A stretch of 64,000 nucleotides of DNA. It comes from Skeletonema tropicum. Taxonomy: Eukaryota; Bacillariophyta; Thalassiosirophyceae; Thalassiosirales; Thalassiosiraceae. Positions 19,420 through 33,800 of this stretch are shown here, piece by piece. The notes under the pieces were generated by a model. The model was not told the origin of the DNA. It was given only the letters and a program-made list of their open reading frames with translations, and did not search any database. Location of the stretch: positions 1,178,001 to 1,242,000 of the forward strand of contig CM074147.1 of assembly GCA_037178625.1 (NCBI GenBank). Reading direction: 5' to 3'. The position numbers and the translations under genes were made by a program. Within the stretch, counting starts at the first letter, position 1, and the number at the start of each line of letters is the position of its first letter.

Positions 19420-22097
19420 ATGGAGAGTCGCGACTACAAGTTACTATGATAGGCGTGCACAAGATGTGAAGCTAGAGGACATCACAGTCTTCAGCACAAA
19501 ACGCAGAGATTCTGAGGAGGTTGAGAGACGACCTTGCCTTGATGGAGGGGGAAGGGGATGGCCTCATCATCGCAGACTGCGATGTCAATGATGAAAACAC
19601 CTTCATTGTCAAGGAACGCGATGGTTGGGGGTGGCTGGGCTACTTCATCGGCAGATCCAAACAGATACGCCTTCTCTCTCTTCAAACCATACCCGAAGAG
19701 GAAGATGAAATTGATGCATTCATGAAGTGCATCAATCATAATCGATCAATTGAAGATATTTCTGTTGGGGGAGTAATGAAGGGGGGTTCTATTACCAAAC
19801 ACCTGACTCCTTTCATCATGAACAACAGCAACCTCAAACAGCTTCTATTTGAGGAAGTCGATATTGACTTTGATTCTGCGCGCACCCTTGCAATGGCACT
19901 CAGCCAACGGCATGAAAAATCTTTGACTGCGATCTATCTCTGTCATAATAATCTCAGTAACGAGGCATTGGAAGAGATAATCGATGCGCTGAGTGGGTAC
20001 AAGCAATTAAAGACGCTGTTTGTCAATGAAGATCTAGCCGAAAGAGATGAGAAGTACTATGAGATGCTCGCGCCGATCATCGATTTGTCGTATATCACTT
20101 CTTCCAAGAAGAACACGGAAATCCTTCGAAAGCTGCGGGATAATGTATGGAAAAAAAGGCAAGCACTCACTGTAGGAGGTTATGATTATGATGAAGATGA
20201 AGGATTCTTCTGTTCAGCAGAGGAGGAGAACGATTGGGGATGGGTTGGCTACTTTATTGGCAGGAGTTCACAGATTCGCGACCTCCACTTGTACTACCTA
20301 CCCGAAGAGGAAGAGGGAGCTGAAGCATTCATGAAGGGAATGAGCTGTAATCGCTCAATTAAAAGGCTGGAACTCTTCCGTGTAAATGGGGGGGATTCTT
20401 TCATTGAGAGCCTGGCTCCTTTCATCATGGACAACAGCAACCTCAAACAGCTTCTATTTGAGGAAGTCGATATTGGACTTGATTGTGCGCACAGTCTAGC
20501 AAAGGCACTCAATGGACGCCAACAAAAGTCTTTGACTATGGTCTCTCTCTGTCGTAACAATCTCAGTAATGACGCATTGGCAGAGATAATCGATGCGCTG
20601 AGTGGGTACAAGCAATTAAAGACGCTGTTTGTCAATGAAGATCTGGCCGAAAGAGATGAGAAGTACTATGCGATGCTAGCGCCAATCATTGATTTGAAGC
20701 GAATCACTTCTTCCAAGAAGAACGCAGAGATCCTTCGAAAGCTGAGAGACGATGAATGGAATGAAAAGAAAGCACTCACTGTTAGAGGACGTTATAAGTT
20801 CATTCATGATGTAGATGATGGAATCTTCTCTGCTAGAGAGAAGGACGATTGGGGTTGGCTCGCTTACTTCATTGATAGGAATAAAAAGATACGCGACCTC
20901 CACTTGAACTACCTACCCAAAGAGGACGATGATGTTGATGCATTCATGATGGGTCTCAACCGCAGTCGGTCCATAGAGTTGCTACAATCCGTTCGTGGCG
21001 ACATCGATTTGGGCAGGTTGAGTTCCTTTATCATAAACAACAGCAACCTCAAAGACATCCGATTCGATTACATCGAAATTGGGCTTGAGAGTGCACACTG
21101 TCTTGCGATGGCACTCGACCAGCGGCAAGAAAAGTCTTTGTCTCGATTCTTTCTAAGGCATAATAATCTCAGTAATGATGCACTGGCAGAGATAACTGCA
21201 GCACTGAGCACCTATACGTCATTGGAGACATTCAGCATTTCCGAGAACCCCCTCATAGGGAGGGGATGCGTATCACTGGGGTCGGTCATTAGGTCAGCAG
21301 CGTTGCACCTAAAAGAGATTTTTCTCGACAAAAACGATTGCAATGACGAAGATATGCCAATTTTGACAGCAGCGCTGACAAATGCAGCTAATCTGCGTCA
21401 GCTGAGTCTTTCCGGGAATCGGTCGATCACTGCTACAGGATTGAGGGAGTTGTCGCGTGTGTTCCACTCCGACTGTCCATTGGAAACTCTCTTCCTCGAA
21501 GGGATGAATATTGGCGATGTAGGTGCCGAGGCATTAGCAGATGGGTTGATGGGTAACACAACTCTGAAGCACTTGGTTTTCTCGCCAGACTCGGCAGGAA
21601 TTACAAGCATAGGGTGGTCTGCTTTCTCGAGACTTCTGTGTGATACCTCTAGCATCAACAATACGTACCGATCAAATCATACTCTCGAGCATATTGATGA
21701 TTACTATGACTACGAAGTAAATCTTGATCGCAGCTTGACATTTCACTCTGATGGATTCTATGGTGTGCCTTCTGCTGTTGTCAGATGGATGGAGATAAAC
21801 ATCACAAGTGAAAGAGCTGCAAAAATCAAGATTGGTATGTGCCATCCTGACATCCCAGTCGAGGTCTTCTTTCAGCACAAGTTGAAGTTCCTTCCTCTAC
21901 TTGCAAGTTGGTTTGCAGGATTTGAAAAAGGGGATCTTCCTCATTTCTCTCCAAATTATCGTGATTGCCAGAAAGAATACCAAAAGAGAGAACTCTCAGC
22001 AGTGTACAAATTCATTCGTGCGATACCGGTGCCAGCTGGAGATGGTCAAATGAGTTTGAAAAGCAGCTGCGGGAGGAAAAGGAAATATGATGAATGA
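19420..22097 (+). CDS. Large RNI-like leucine-rich-repeat protein, LRR-A copy 1 (damaged N-terminus)
   Basis: Open for 858 codons from 19521 to 22097. The equivalent ATG (19420) leads into a stop after nine codons; the expected YYxxRAQDVKLEDIT segment lies in a second frame and an extra G in ACAGTCTTCAG (about 19487) moves it again, so two slips precede the long frame. The body has three superrepeats of about 205 residues, each with a WGWxxYFIxR motif, an acidic PEEExE stretch, NRSIE, FIMxNSNLKQL, a classic RNI-type LRR (LCHNNLSNEALEEIIDAL) and ERDEKYYEMLAPIIDL. The C-terminal part has more LRRs (LRQLSLSGNRSITATGL), GWSAFSRLLCDTSSINNTY, and VEVFFQHKLKFLPL plus a basic GRKRKYDE end. Function unknown; LRR scaffolds usually bind proteins. 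Confidence 0.75.
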
Positions 22098-22597
22098 GAA
22101 AGAATTTGCAGGGAAATATTTGTATATAGGAGTAAGAGAAAATAATTGTATTGATTCATTCTCTCAAAACTGTCATCCATCAACTTCCATCTTTCGCTTC
22201 TGCATCTGCAATTCTAAACCTACAGTATGTATCGCCCAACGGTCCCAGATCTCGAACTCCAGTTCTTCACTTGGCTATTCCCGTCACCTACCACCTTAAG
22301 CTCTTTAGAGGCTATTAAAGTATATCCAAGTGCTGCCATGCATGAGTAAATAGTAATAGGTAGTACATAAGTGTGGTGATTTTGAGATTTTTGAGATGAC
22401 TAACTCAGAAAGTGTCCATTGCCGGTGCGACGTGTTAGTACCGTTTAACCTTCTCTTCTCCAGCTGACCCAAGGAACCTCGCCGAAGCCACAGAGATCGT
22501 CTTGTGTTGGCTTCTGGCTTCGACCTCTATTGTACAATGTGTGGTGGATACAGCACCAACATAATATTATCAGGCAGAGGTATCGCCACTGAAATTG

Positions 22598-22805
22598 GTA
22601 AGTGCATCGCAAACGAGCGCTGTTGTATGGGATCCTTCTGGGGGTCGGAGGGCGGGCATTGAGGGGAGCCGACGCAGATACGACCTCGATGACTTTTTCA
22701 TCTGCCACACTCGGACTGTCGGCGGTATCGGAGTATATGCATCTTGATATATTATTGATCAATGCACTGCATCTGACAAGCGTTTCGTTTCTTCTTGAAC
22801 ACCAG
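22598..22805 (+). other. 5'UTR intron of LRR-A copy 2
   Basis: AAATTG|GTAAGTGC at 22598 and TGAACACCAG| at 22805 define a 208-bp intron in the leader. The same junctions occur in the inverted copy (51497-51707), which supports function rather than chance. Confidence 0.6.
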
Positions 22806-22833
22806 GAATTATTCAGCAAATTGATACGGAGAC

Positions 22834-25456
22834 ATGGAGAGGAGAGATAATGATTACTACGAGGCGCGTGCACAAGATGTGAAGCTGGAGGACGTCACAT
22901 CTTCAGCACAAAACGCAGAGATTCTGAGGAGGGTAAGAGACAACCTTGCCTTGATAGAGGGGGGAGGGGATGGTCTCATCATCGCAGACTGCGAATACGA
23001 TGATCAAAACACCTTTGTTGTCAAGGAAGGCGACGAATGGGGGTGGGTCGGCTACTTTATTGGCAGGAGTAAACAGATACGATATCTTCATGTGTACCAC
23101 CTACCCGAAGAAGATGATGAAATAGATGCATTCATGAAGGGAATGAGCTGTAATCGCTCGATTGAAGAGCTTTATCTCAACCATGAGATTGATGGAGGTC
23201 TTATTATTCAAAGACTAGCTCCTTTCATCGTGCATAACAGCAAACTCAAACAGCTTCGATTATTGTACGTCGATATTGAGTTTGATTGTGCGCGCACCCT
23301 TGCAATGGCTCTCAAGAAGCGGCAAGAAAAGACTTTGACTTCGGTCTCTCTCTGTAATCTCAGCAATGACGCATTGGCAGAGATAATCGATGCGCTGAGT
23401 GGGTACAAGCAATTAAACTCGCTGTTTGTTAAAGAAGATCTGGCCGTAAGAGATGAGAAGTACTATGAGATGCTTGCGCCGATCATTGATTTGAGGCGCA
23501 TCACTTCTTCCGAGAAGAACGCAGAAATCCTTCGAAGCTGCGAGATGACGAATGGGATGAAAAGCAAGTACTCACTATAGCAGATTATGATTATGAAGAT
23601 GATGGATTCTTCTATTATGAGGGGGACGATTGCGGATGGCTGGGCTACTTCATTGGCAGGAGTAAACAGATACGCAATCTCCACTTGTACTACCTATTTG
23701 AAGAGAACGACTGAAAATGAAGCATTCATAAAGGGAATGAGCCGTAACCGCTCGATTGAAGAGCTAGACCTCTCCCGTGTAAATGAGGGAGGTCCTATCA
23801 TTGATAGCCTGGCTCCTTTCATCATGAAACAACAGCAACCTCAAGCAGATTCTATTTGAGGAAGTCGATATTGACTTCGATTGCGCTCAAAGTCTATCAA
23901 AGGCATTTAAAGGACGCCAACAAAAGTCTTTGACTTCGGTCTCTCTCTGTCGTAACAATCTCAGCAATGACGCATTGGCAGAGATAATCGATGCGCTGAG
24001 TGGGTACAAGCAATTAAAGTCACTGCTTGTCAAAGAAGAGCTGGTCAAAAGAGACGAGAAGTACTATGAGATGCTTGCGCCGATCATCGATTTGAGGCGC
24101 TATCACTTCTTCCGAGAAGAACGCAGAGGATCCTTCGAAAGCTGCGGGATAATGTCTGGGATGAAAAGCAAATACTCACTGTAGTTGGTTTCATAGATCA
24201 TGAATACTTCTGTAGTGGATCAGGGCGACGATTGGGGTTGGCTCGGCTTACTTTATAGGCAAGAGTATTCAGATAGCGTGAGCTCTGTGTGTCTAGCTGC
24301 CTACCCGAATCAAGAAGATAAAGTTTCTGCATTCATGAAGGGTCTCAATCGCAATCGATCCATAGAAAGGTTTCAAATAATGCATGAAGACATCAATTTT
24401 GGCAGCCTGAGTTCCTTCATCATGAATAATAGCAATCTCCGGTCGCTTGAAGTTGAGCATGGTGATATTGGGCTTGAGAATGCAAGGATTCTTGCGCTGG
24501 CGCTCACCCTGCGGCAAGAAAAGTCTTTGTCTCGATTCCGTCTCTCCCATAATAACCTAAGCAATGATGCACTGGCAGAGATAACTGCAGCACTGAGCAC
24601 CTATACGTCATTGGAGACATTCAGCATCTCCGAGAACCCCCTCATAGGATGGGGTGGATGCGTGTCACTTGGATCGATCATTCGGCCAGCAGCGTTGCAC
24701 CTAAAAGGGCTTTTTCTGCAAGAAAACAATTTTGATGACGGAGGCTTGCAAATTTTGGCAGCAGCGCTGACAAATGCAGCTAATCTACGTCAGTTGAGTC
24801 TTTCCGGGAATCGGTCGATCACAGCTACAGGATTGAGGGAGCTGTCGCGTGTGTTTCATTATGTCTGTTCATTGGAAACTCTCTATCTCGAAGGGATGAA
24901 TATTGCCGATGAAGGTGCCGAGGCTTTAAAAGATGGATTGGTGGGCAATACAACTCTGAAGCACTTGGTTGTCTCGCCAGACTTGGCAGGGATTACAAGC
25001 GTAGGGTGGTCTGCTTTTTCTAGACTTCTGTGTGATACTTCGAGCATCAACAATACGTACCGATCAAATCATACTCTCGAGCACATTGGTGATGACTATT
25101 GCTACGTGGGGAGTCTTGGTGGTGGGAAGCAATTTCATTCTAACAAATCCTTTCGAGGTATTCCTCCCGATATTATCAGATGTATGAAGATAAACATTAC
25201 ATGTCGCTCACACCAGAGCGCTGCAAAAGTCAAGATCGTTATGTGCAATCCTGACATCCCTGTTGAGGTCTTCTTTCAGCACAAGTTGAAGTTCCTTCCT
25301 CTAATCGTGAGCTGGTTTGCAGGATTTGGAACGCGAAACCATCATAACTTCCAGGTCTGGAGAGAAAGTCAAAGGAGAGAACTCGCAGCAGTGTACAAAT
25401 TTGCTTCGAGGTATGCCTCTGCTGGCAGTGGGTGGTCATATGATATTGAAAAGTAA
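22834..25456 (+). pseudogene. Large RNI-like LRR protein, LRR-A copy 2 (at least six single-base breaks)
   Basis: ATG at 22834 begins MERRDNDYYEARAQDVKLED, as in the intact inverted copy at 51468. By alignment with that copy, the frame breaks at about 23535 (one A missing), 23710 (extra C), 23827 (extra A), 24103 (extra T), 24128 (extra G) and 24245-24260 (extra T). Codons between breaks remain well conserved, so the damage is recent or artefactual. From 24200 the last superrepeat and C-terminal region are open to 25456, ending SGWSYDIEK, which is shorter than the GRKRKYDE end of the intact copy. It converges on the kinase-like gene, with about 160 bp between the ends. Confidence 0.8.
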
Positions 25457-25613
25457 TAGCGGGAGGAAGAGGAAATATGATGAATAAGAAAGAGGGAATA
25501 AGCACGTTCATTGGATAGACGGCAAATATGCATTGGGGAATATTCGTAGAAGATAAATAATAGTGATTCATACTCAGTTTCTATCATCCTATTATGTAGC
25601 TTGTAAATTCGTA

Positions 25614-28559
25614 TCAGATATTCCCTGACAACGCAAGATCACGTACTCCACGTTGCTTTACCATGATAAGTCTCGTCAAGTACAACCTCCTAAGCTCTTC
25701 TGAGGCATACACATCCCAAAGCGCACGCCACAGCCACTTTTCTAGATGCTTCTGGTGATCACTTCTACTTTCATCTCCACCGCCTTTTGTCTTCCACTTC
25801 TCAATACAAAAAGCCGCATCAGATATCAGCTGTGTCACTACGTATCTAAGTAGGAGGGTGCGGACTTCTTCCTCTCCGCCAAACAATTCCTTTATCAATC
25901 TATCCACAGTAATATTGAACGAATGCACAATTTGGGGAAACAATTTCTTTGTTGCCTCAGTCGGCCTCAATTTACCTTCAGCTTGTTCAAATCTGACAAC
26001 CCAGTCGCCCTTTTCATCCTCCTCCATACCTAAGATATGATGCGCCAGACAGAAGATTCAAGTAAGAAATTATTGAGTCATCAGACAAATGCACAGCATT
26101 CCAAACCTGCTACAACAAGTGACACTTACCCAATGCATGAAAGAATGACATTCAAGAACTTTGTCAAAAACGCCTGGAATCGGTTCCAACGATGGCTCAC
26201 CCAAATCAAACGCCCACATCTGCTCCTCTACCCAAGAAAAGATTATGCAGTCCCCCATCCGTCAACCCGCAAGTCCAAACACGATTCGTTGCATTGGGAT
26301 GTTTCATTGACAGACTCAGCTCCAGTAACGATTGCCATTGGCTTAAGCCCACTTGCAAAGATGGGATGTTCACAGATCGATCGTCTGTGGTTGAGTGTTT
26401 CGGATAGGCTCATTCCAGCTCTACCATCTCTATTATCATCATCATTGACCTTACTTTCGACTACATCCCCAAAAGTATCACTAGGACCAGGCACATCCTC
26501 CGTAAGCATAGTGAAACGTTTCACGAGCAACCTTTCTAATTTGTCCTACACAGAATTCATCCCCCTTACTATCAAAGTGGTTATAAAACAAATTCTCCAA
26601 ATGCATCGCGGGGACAAGTTCCTCCTCTGTCAAATGGATCTTATCATGTCGTAAATCTCGTCCAAATTGTACGTAACATAACAAACCGTCCATGATCGGG
26701 ATGAAAATTCTTAGTGGATTGCCTTACCGACAAAATCATTCATTGTATCCGATACATCCTCGGCAGATACCATCCCCTTGATACGTGCCTGACGTTGTAA
26801 TATAGTATTGTATTCCGTACGAACTTGTTCGACGACATTTGCCTCTTCTGGCATGGTTAACAATTGCATATTCCGTATCATTTGAATCTCCTCATCGATT
26901 AAATGATGGAGTAACTTTGCCCTGAAGTTTGCCCTCGTATAGTAACGATGAGGCAGTTCGTGCAGATTTGGGTTTGTTGATGTCTCCATTTTCAAATGTC
27001 GTACCGATGGTTTGTTGGGCTAGTGTGACCTTCCACTCATTGGCTTTTTGATGTTGTTCGAGCTGATTGACAAATGCCATGAGAGTGGCGTATCCATCAC
27101 TTCCATCTACTGCAGAGCGACAGGTATGATGTTGTTGTTGTTGTTGTTGTTGTGGTGACATTTCCTCCTTATTATTGGTTGCATCATCACCATCACTATC
27201 ATCATCATCACTCCCCTCTTCTTCTTCGCAGAAACTAGTGCTCCTATCACTCTTCTTCTTATGACAATAACTCCCACCAAAACAAACATCGACATGATTT
27301 GACATGACATCAAACGATGACAATTTGACATTCTCCGCACCAAATAAATGTATATCACGTCCCCTTCGACCCAATGTCGAATGTCGTCTTGTAATGACAC
27401 GACTTGTACGACGCATCATACTTTTACTACTTAAACTATTCATGGATTCAAGCTGCTGTGTCACCAAATCCTCCTCCTCCTCCTCCACAACCTCCTGCAA
27501 AGACTGCGGATTTTTGATAGTACTAGTACTCTTGAACGCATGACGTCGTTTCATCATGGTGGCACGAAATTGTCCACTATTTACCAACTCTTCCTCACGT
27601 TCACGAAGGTGCATTGGTGATATGTATATCATTTTAAAGGCTGGGATACGAATTTGGATTTGGGACATGGCAGCTTTGAATTTGAGTAATTTGATCATTG
27701 ATTTGTGTTAAGTTGTTGTTGTTGTTGTTGTTGTTCGAGAGATGATGATGGGAGTGTTGTTTGGAAGAGTTTGTGGAATGTTTGATTCATTTTGTCAAGT
27801 AGGGGTCGTTTGTGGTTGGATGATGATTTGGTTTTGGTAGTAGTAGTAGTAGTAGTAGTTGGAATGGCATGCATGGATAATCCAAATTTCTTTCCAGCTA
27901 TTGTTGTTTGTTGTTTCGTAGTATCAGATGATGGCTGTTCTTCCACAGCTAAATGTTCATGATCCGTCTCCAACCATCCATCGAATTCATCATCATCATC
28001 ATCAACCTCACCTTATTATTATCATTCTTCAACATTATCCGCTCCCTCCGTCTCAACAGTCCATCCACCTTCCACCGTCCCCGTACCACCACCTCCCGTT
28101 CAATCTTGGCCAAACTAACTAATTCAATCAAATCTTTATACCCGCCATGTTTCATTACCGAGCGGTCCCAATTGGGGATGATACCCTCCAAAGACGGTAA
28201 CGCCAGATCCTCCACCGGAGTATCGTTTGAGGTGGGAGGGGTAGAGTGTTAGGGCCGTGGGGATGTAAATGTTGGGGTGGATGGATGGGAGGTTGGTATC
28301 TTGTTGAGATTCAAGTTTGAGACATGAGCATGTTGTTGTTGTGCTGTTGCGTTGGGTAGAAGAGGAAGTAAGAAGATGATGATGTGGTGTTTTCATCATT
28401 CAGCATGATCATTAAACCTTGATCTCGAGGGAGGCGCTCCAACAATTTGTAGCCGCATAATTCGCTGCCCTTGTTGTTGTTGTTGTGGCTCACATCTTGT
28501 GGTGGTGCATTGCCGTTCGCTGCGAAGGCGACAGCTCGTGCAGTGAATGGCGATGCCAT
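25614..28559 (-). pseudogene. Kinase-like protein gene, long copy, interrupted by many single-base indels
   Basis: Candidate start ATG 28559 (MASPFTARAVAFAANGN). Seven frame segments follow in order, with polyQ and Thr runs (TTG/CAA repeats about 27131-27153 and 27711-27733, TAG repeat 27838-27858), RREEELVNSGQF-type helical stretches, QLLTMPEEANVVEQVRTEYN and LTEEELVPAMHLENLFYNHF. The last third contains RVWTCGLTDGGLHNLFLG and FDLGEP: DGGLHN fits the DxxxxN catalytic loop and DLG the DFG position of protein-kinase-like folds, 12 residues apart as usual. In this copy that region carries three extra bases (about 26230, 26170, 26155). The last intron (about 26031-26118) is conserved with the inverted copy, and the final exon (25614-26030) is clean. 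Kinase-likeness is inference. Confidence 0.6.
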
Positions 28560-28599
28560 GAATAATATTCTATTAAATTGTTTCCTCTATTAAGAGTGT

Positions 28600-30892
28600 C
28601 TATTATCTGGCTGTGTTCTGCTATAGCTAACTACTGCTGTGTTCCACGATTTTATAGCAGAAGAGACCGCAACATGAACATCATGTTCGTTGATGTTGAG
28701 CGAGCAACGAGCTGGAATCCATTTTTTGGATCCGAGCCACTGAAGGTTTGCAAAGCGGCACCACTCACCACGGAACGATGCAAGCGAGCGAAGCGGCTCA
28801 AATCTCTCACAGCAGAAATATAACCTAAAGCCCCACATACTTACATAAAGCAGCTCCTGACAACCCGCCCGTCCGCTATATATATAAGTACATATGACTA
28901 CAGGATGGAACGGCCAAGAAGCTGATTAGTGGCGTTTTGGAAAGCTGTCATCGTGCTCATCGATTAGGCCTACTTATTATGAACCACCACTTACCTAATT
29001 TCCTAAGTGATATGATATGATATGAACCACCTACGCAGAATTCTTCTATATCTCTCTAGAATATTTTTTTATTGTATGTATGTACTCATGCTTGGAAGGA
29101 ATCTCAGGGATGGATGGCTAGAGCTTGTCCCGCAAGCAATAGCATCACATATCTTCTACGATACCTACAATCTGCAGAAGAAATTGGAAGGATGAAGCCA
29201 TAAGTACTTTTAGAGCACTAGGCATGGGCATGCATTGTGTATGTGTCATTTGTGGTGTGTTGTGAGTTGTGCATGTTGCTTTTATCTTTGGATGGTAGGT
29301 ACTCACAGGTCACAAGGCACTGAACTCCTATGCAATGACATCATTCAACAACGCCTGCCTATGCAATCCCTGGCTGATCTTGCAGGAAACGGGTGATGGC
29401 CATCGAACAAGATGATAGGTAGAGGTAGGGTGGCTACCTACTTTCACTTGCTTGGACGATGAAAAATATTGCGGTAGGCTTGGAGGGAGTGCAATTAAAC
29501 GCATTGCTTAATATCGCAACATTTACCTGACACATCTGGGTGAGTGTATTTATTGTATTGAGAAGCGTATGGTACCAAACGACTGCTGAGTGTAGCGCTG
29601 AATCACAGCTGCTGACCTTGTCTCTCCTCCCTGATCCATTCCATAACCGATCGGCAAGTAAATTCGGGGATAGTAATGTTTGTTTATCGCTTCGCAGCTC
29701 TAGCCTCGACAAGGTGTAGAACTTGCTCACTACTTGACAAGGAGATAACATTTTTGGCCTGAGAAGAACTTCGTGATACTCCCTGCAATACTATCAGTCG
29801 AGCCTGCCTCATCTCCATTAGATCTAGCTCGAATCAACAACTTCAACTCATGTTGCCTCACCATCACCTCAAACGATTCTTCCCCATTCTGAATCACATT
29901 TACTTTCTTTCTTGGGCTTTGACACCAGTGGTATTTCCTGTGATGTCAATGACCCAGGAACAAACCCGCTAGCGTCAGTCGTCACTAGAGACAAACTCGT
30001 CGGTCTTCAGTACCACATCCATTTCTCATTCTCAACATCATCGCCATGACTGTCCCGGTCCTGCATCGTCACAACATCACCCCCCCCCTCCCACTACTTG
30101 TTTTAAACTGTGACACGCCACCACTGGAATTATTCTCTGGATGTGGACCCGAGACCGAGACTTGCTAGTACAATACTAGGATTTCATCAGAAAATTTGCC
30201 CTTGATGACGTTGATATTACCACTACTTTAGAGTTGAAATGTGCTGGAATAAAGATAACTAGATCTTTACACAGTGAAGTGCATACATTGATTCATTGCA
30301 CTGTGCTTATTGTACTTGATACTATTATGGACGATTCGATGGATGATTACTACAAGGAGTACAGTAGCTCTGATTACATCATATTTACCATCTGGCCTCC
30401 AGTGACCAGTGACTCAGACATTTTGCGGACCTTGCTTCCACCATAGGATCTTCTGTCATACATGGGAGTCCTCTTCAGAGGGACTCTGCATCTCAGCACA
30501 TGTGCTGAGTCCTCCAAGTGACTCAGACAGGTGTCTGAAGATCCTGGGTAGGTGACCTTCTCCCCTGCCTTGGAAGCTGAAGAAGGATGATTTTGAGTCC
30601 TGTAAAACTGTGAGTACCGTCACAAGACTGATAACCATCCCTCTACAAGAAAAAGAACGACTAAAACAAGTCAAACTTAAAACTAGGAGACAAACAACCA
30701 CAAAAAAAGACTACTTAGATATCTCATTGATCAAACTACGTTCAATAACGTTAAGTCGACGTCGGCAATTGATAATTCATATCACATATCACGTCGTGTC
30801 TTCCGCAAATTGGGCATCTCTCTAGAGTAGCTAGCACCTGCTGGCTTATTATTATCTCTATATCCAGACGTATTACGAGTCAGTCTTTGAAG
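28600..30892. other. 2.3-kb region, no convincing gene; small palindromes; possible N-terminal relic
   Basis: 28560-28870 is probably the promoter of the minus-strand kinase-like gene, with CTATATATATAAG near 28873. 28900-30460 shows no protein-like frame. At 30466-30486 GAGTCC...GGACTC forms a hairpin, and 30492-30509 is a perfect 18-bp palindrome CTCAGCACATGTGCTGAG. A short plus frame at 30610-30825 (VTRLITIPLQEKERLKQVKL) resembles the start of the next gene (TRDNIVTIPLRSWLKREEAKK) and may be a decayed N-terminal duplicate. Confidence 0.4.
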
Positions 30893-33800
30893 ATGATGAC
30901 GCATCTGGAAGAGACGGCGGCTACCCGAGATAACATTGTTACGATCCCTCTACGCAGCTGGTTGAAACGTGAGGAGGCGAAAAAAGTGACGCTCACTGTT
31001 GATGAGGAATACAACTACAACAGCACACCAAATAATAATGCTAATGATGACGATAAAAGGAGCTTCAAAGAGTCCATCATTCAACGGACCACGATAGCAT
31101 ATGGCATCGCAGAGCTTTTAAATCACTCCTCAAAGAGGACGCTGGAAGGAGACAATATTATTCAGATCGATAACTTTGAAGTCTTTGTCTCGTCTAAAAA
31201 GGAGCGGCCATCTCGATCATCGTGGGATAATATCAAAGGCGTTGGCATGATATCCTCTGGGATGTCGCTAACGATTGAGGAACCATCTTATCTACGTGGT
31301 TTGCTCGAAGGGGAGGAAGACTGTGATGGCCAAATGGGGCGATGTTTGGAAGTAGAGCTGGCGTCAGATTCAAAACCATGTGAAGCGGCGGCGACGCTTA
31401 ATAACGTAGGACAATCGGCCGACATGAATGCAATAGCTGAAGAAGAAGAAAGAGAGCAACCGCCGCTGTCAATTATTTGCACGGATATTATATGAGCTAT
31501 TCACCCACGAGGAATTTCCAAATGATGATGCTCTTGCAATCGATGCTGCTTCAATCAAAGAACCTGCACAGAAGAGGGCAAAACCAACACAAGACGTGTC
31601 ATCACGTAAAAATCGCATGCTAACACGTGCCAAGGGGGACTTCGACAGGGCTGGAGTACCATTCCAAATATATTGTATCGCTCGTATGCAGAATCTAGGG
31701 GTGCCTGCTTCGATTTGCCTCATGACACAGAATCTCCTCGAGTGTGCTTTGAGGGGGGAGCCTGGGGATGGTACTATTGGTCAATTGCATAATGCATACG
31801 AGTCATTAAGAGTTGTATGCGAAGACTTGCATCTATTGCTGCTCGATCCAGACCGTTTCCTCTTTGACAATCCAAATCAAGACTCTGACGATATGCAATT
31901 GCTCTACAGAACATACAGACAAGCTGTATGGGAGAGACAAAGAAGAGACTCTCATTACTGATGCCTTCTGTCGAGTATCGCGAGGTAAGAGTGAGGCATT
32001 CTTCATCGGTGGTTTCTCTGGATCAGGGAAGAGTATGCTGGTCAATAGTTTGAGAGATAGAGTGAATGGCGTAGGAGGATACTCGATTAAGCACAAGTTT
32101 GATGCCATGTCTCGGGAGAAGCCATTATCCGGCGTTATCTCAGCACTCAATCAAGTATGTCAAATGATCAAAGGAAAGGCTAAACCTGAGATTGCGAAAA
32201 GGCTGAAGGATGAGTTCGGAGTAGATTTCAGCTTATTGATGAGGCTGCTACCGAATGTCAGAGTGCTATTTCCTGAGTATGACAATGCGGCAGTGAGAGT
32301 GGAAGCAGGTGAAGCGATGAACGCTCGCAGTGTTTGCTTCGTGCTGCTGCGTTTCGTCAGAGTAGTATCAAACCCACGTCATCCAATTATGGTGAGTTTA
32401 ATGCAATCACAGTTTATTGCCCTGGCTATGTTATCAGCGAAGGATTCGGCGCTTACACCATTGATTTTCGTTGCAGCTCTTCTTGGACGATGTGCAATGG
32501 GCTGATAGCACCGCTCTTGACGTGATTCACACTATTTTGTCGGACACGATGGGCAGCTGCATGTTCTTCGTAGGCACATACAGAGACAATGAAGTCCCTG
32601 TGGATCATCCTATTTTTGAGTTGATGGAGAAGCTGGAGAATAGCAATGTGAAAACGACCAAAGTATCTCTGGCTGGACTGAATCAAGAGGATCTCAACAC
32701 AATGATATCGGACGCTTTGTGCCTTTATCCACGTATCTGCAAGCCCTTATCAGAGATTCTGTTTCAAAAGACGAAGGGCAATCCTTTCTTTCTGTTAAAG
32801 TTCATGCAATCTTTAAAGTCTCGTGGCTTGCTGCAGTATAACACTCATCAGAAGCGGTGGGTGTGGAATGAGGAAATCATTCGGGCGGAGGACATCACGG
32901 ATAATGTCCTACATCTCCTAGCTTCCAAAATGAATAGCTTGTCAGACGAAGTACAAACGGCGCTAAAAGTCATGGCTTGTTTCGGATCTAGCACAAATGA
33001 GACAGTGATTGGCTACTTGAGTGAGTCGGAAGAGTATGCTGGGGTCCGAAATGGGTTGGAGGGTGCTGTCAGCGACGGCTTCATTGTAAAGGATGCAGAA
33101 GGAACGTTGCAGTTTGTGCACGACAAGGTTCGCGAAGCGGCATACAATCTCATTCATGGCAGCCATAAGAAGGAGGTATGTGTTATTTGGGTTATGTTTT
33201 GCTGTTTTTTTTTACAAAGCATTCCTTTTCGGTGGTAAAGTCTCATCTGTTTGCTGCTTCGAAGTTCCACTACCAACTAGGAATAGTATTAAATTGTTCT
33301 TGTGATGGTAATGATGCAGATGATGCAATATTCATCATTGCTAGCCAGATTAATCATGGAAAGGAGTGGATAGTGAAAGATAGAGATTTGAGTGTAGGCA
33401 TTGCGGAACTGAATATGAAGGCTGGCAAGAAGGCACTCGATGGCTGTGACCACAAAACAGCGTACTCTTTCTTGGCAGCCGCCATATCTTTTCTCCCTGA
33501 AAATCATTGGGAAAGCCACTACGACTTGAGCCTTCGTCTAAACTTCATGACATCAAGTGCTGCTAATTCCTGTTGTCAATATGATGAAGCTGAGCAACTT
33601 TTGCGAAGAGGATTATCAAATGCTCGATGCTTTGATGATCAGCTGCCTTCGCATCTTTTGCTGAGTCAAAGTAAGTGTCTTATCAGAGATGTTCTCTCAT
33701 GTTCTTGTCCTTTCTCATCCATCGTCTAACCTGATATTCTCGATCGCACTAGTCCTCCACGCTCAGGGCAAAGTGAACGATGTGTACGATACATGTTCTT

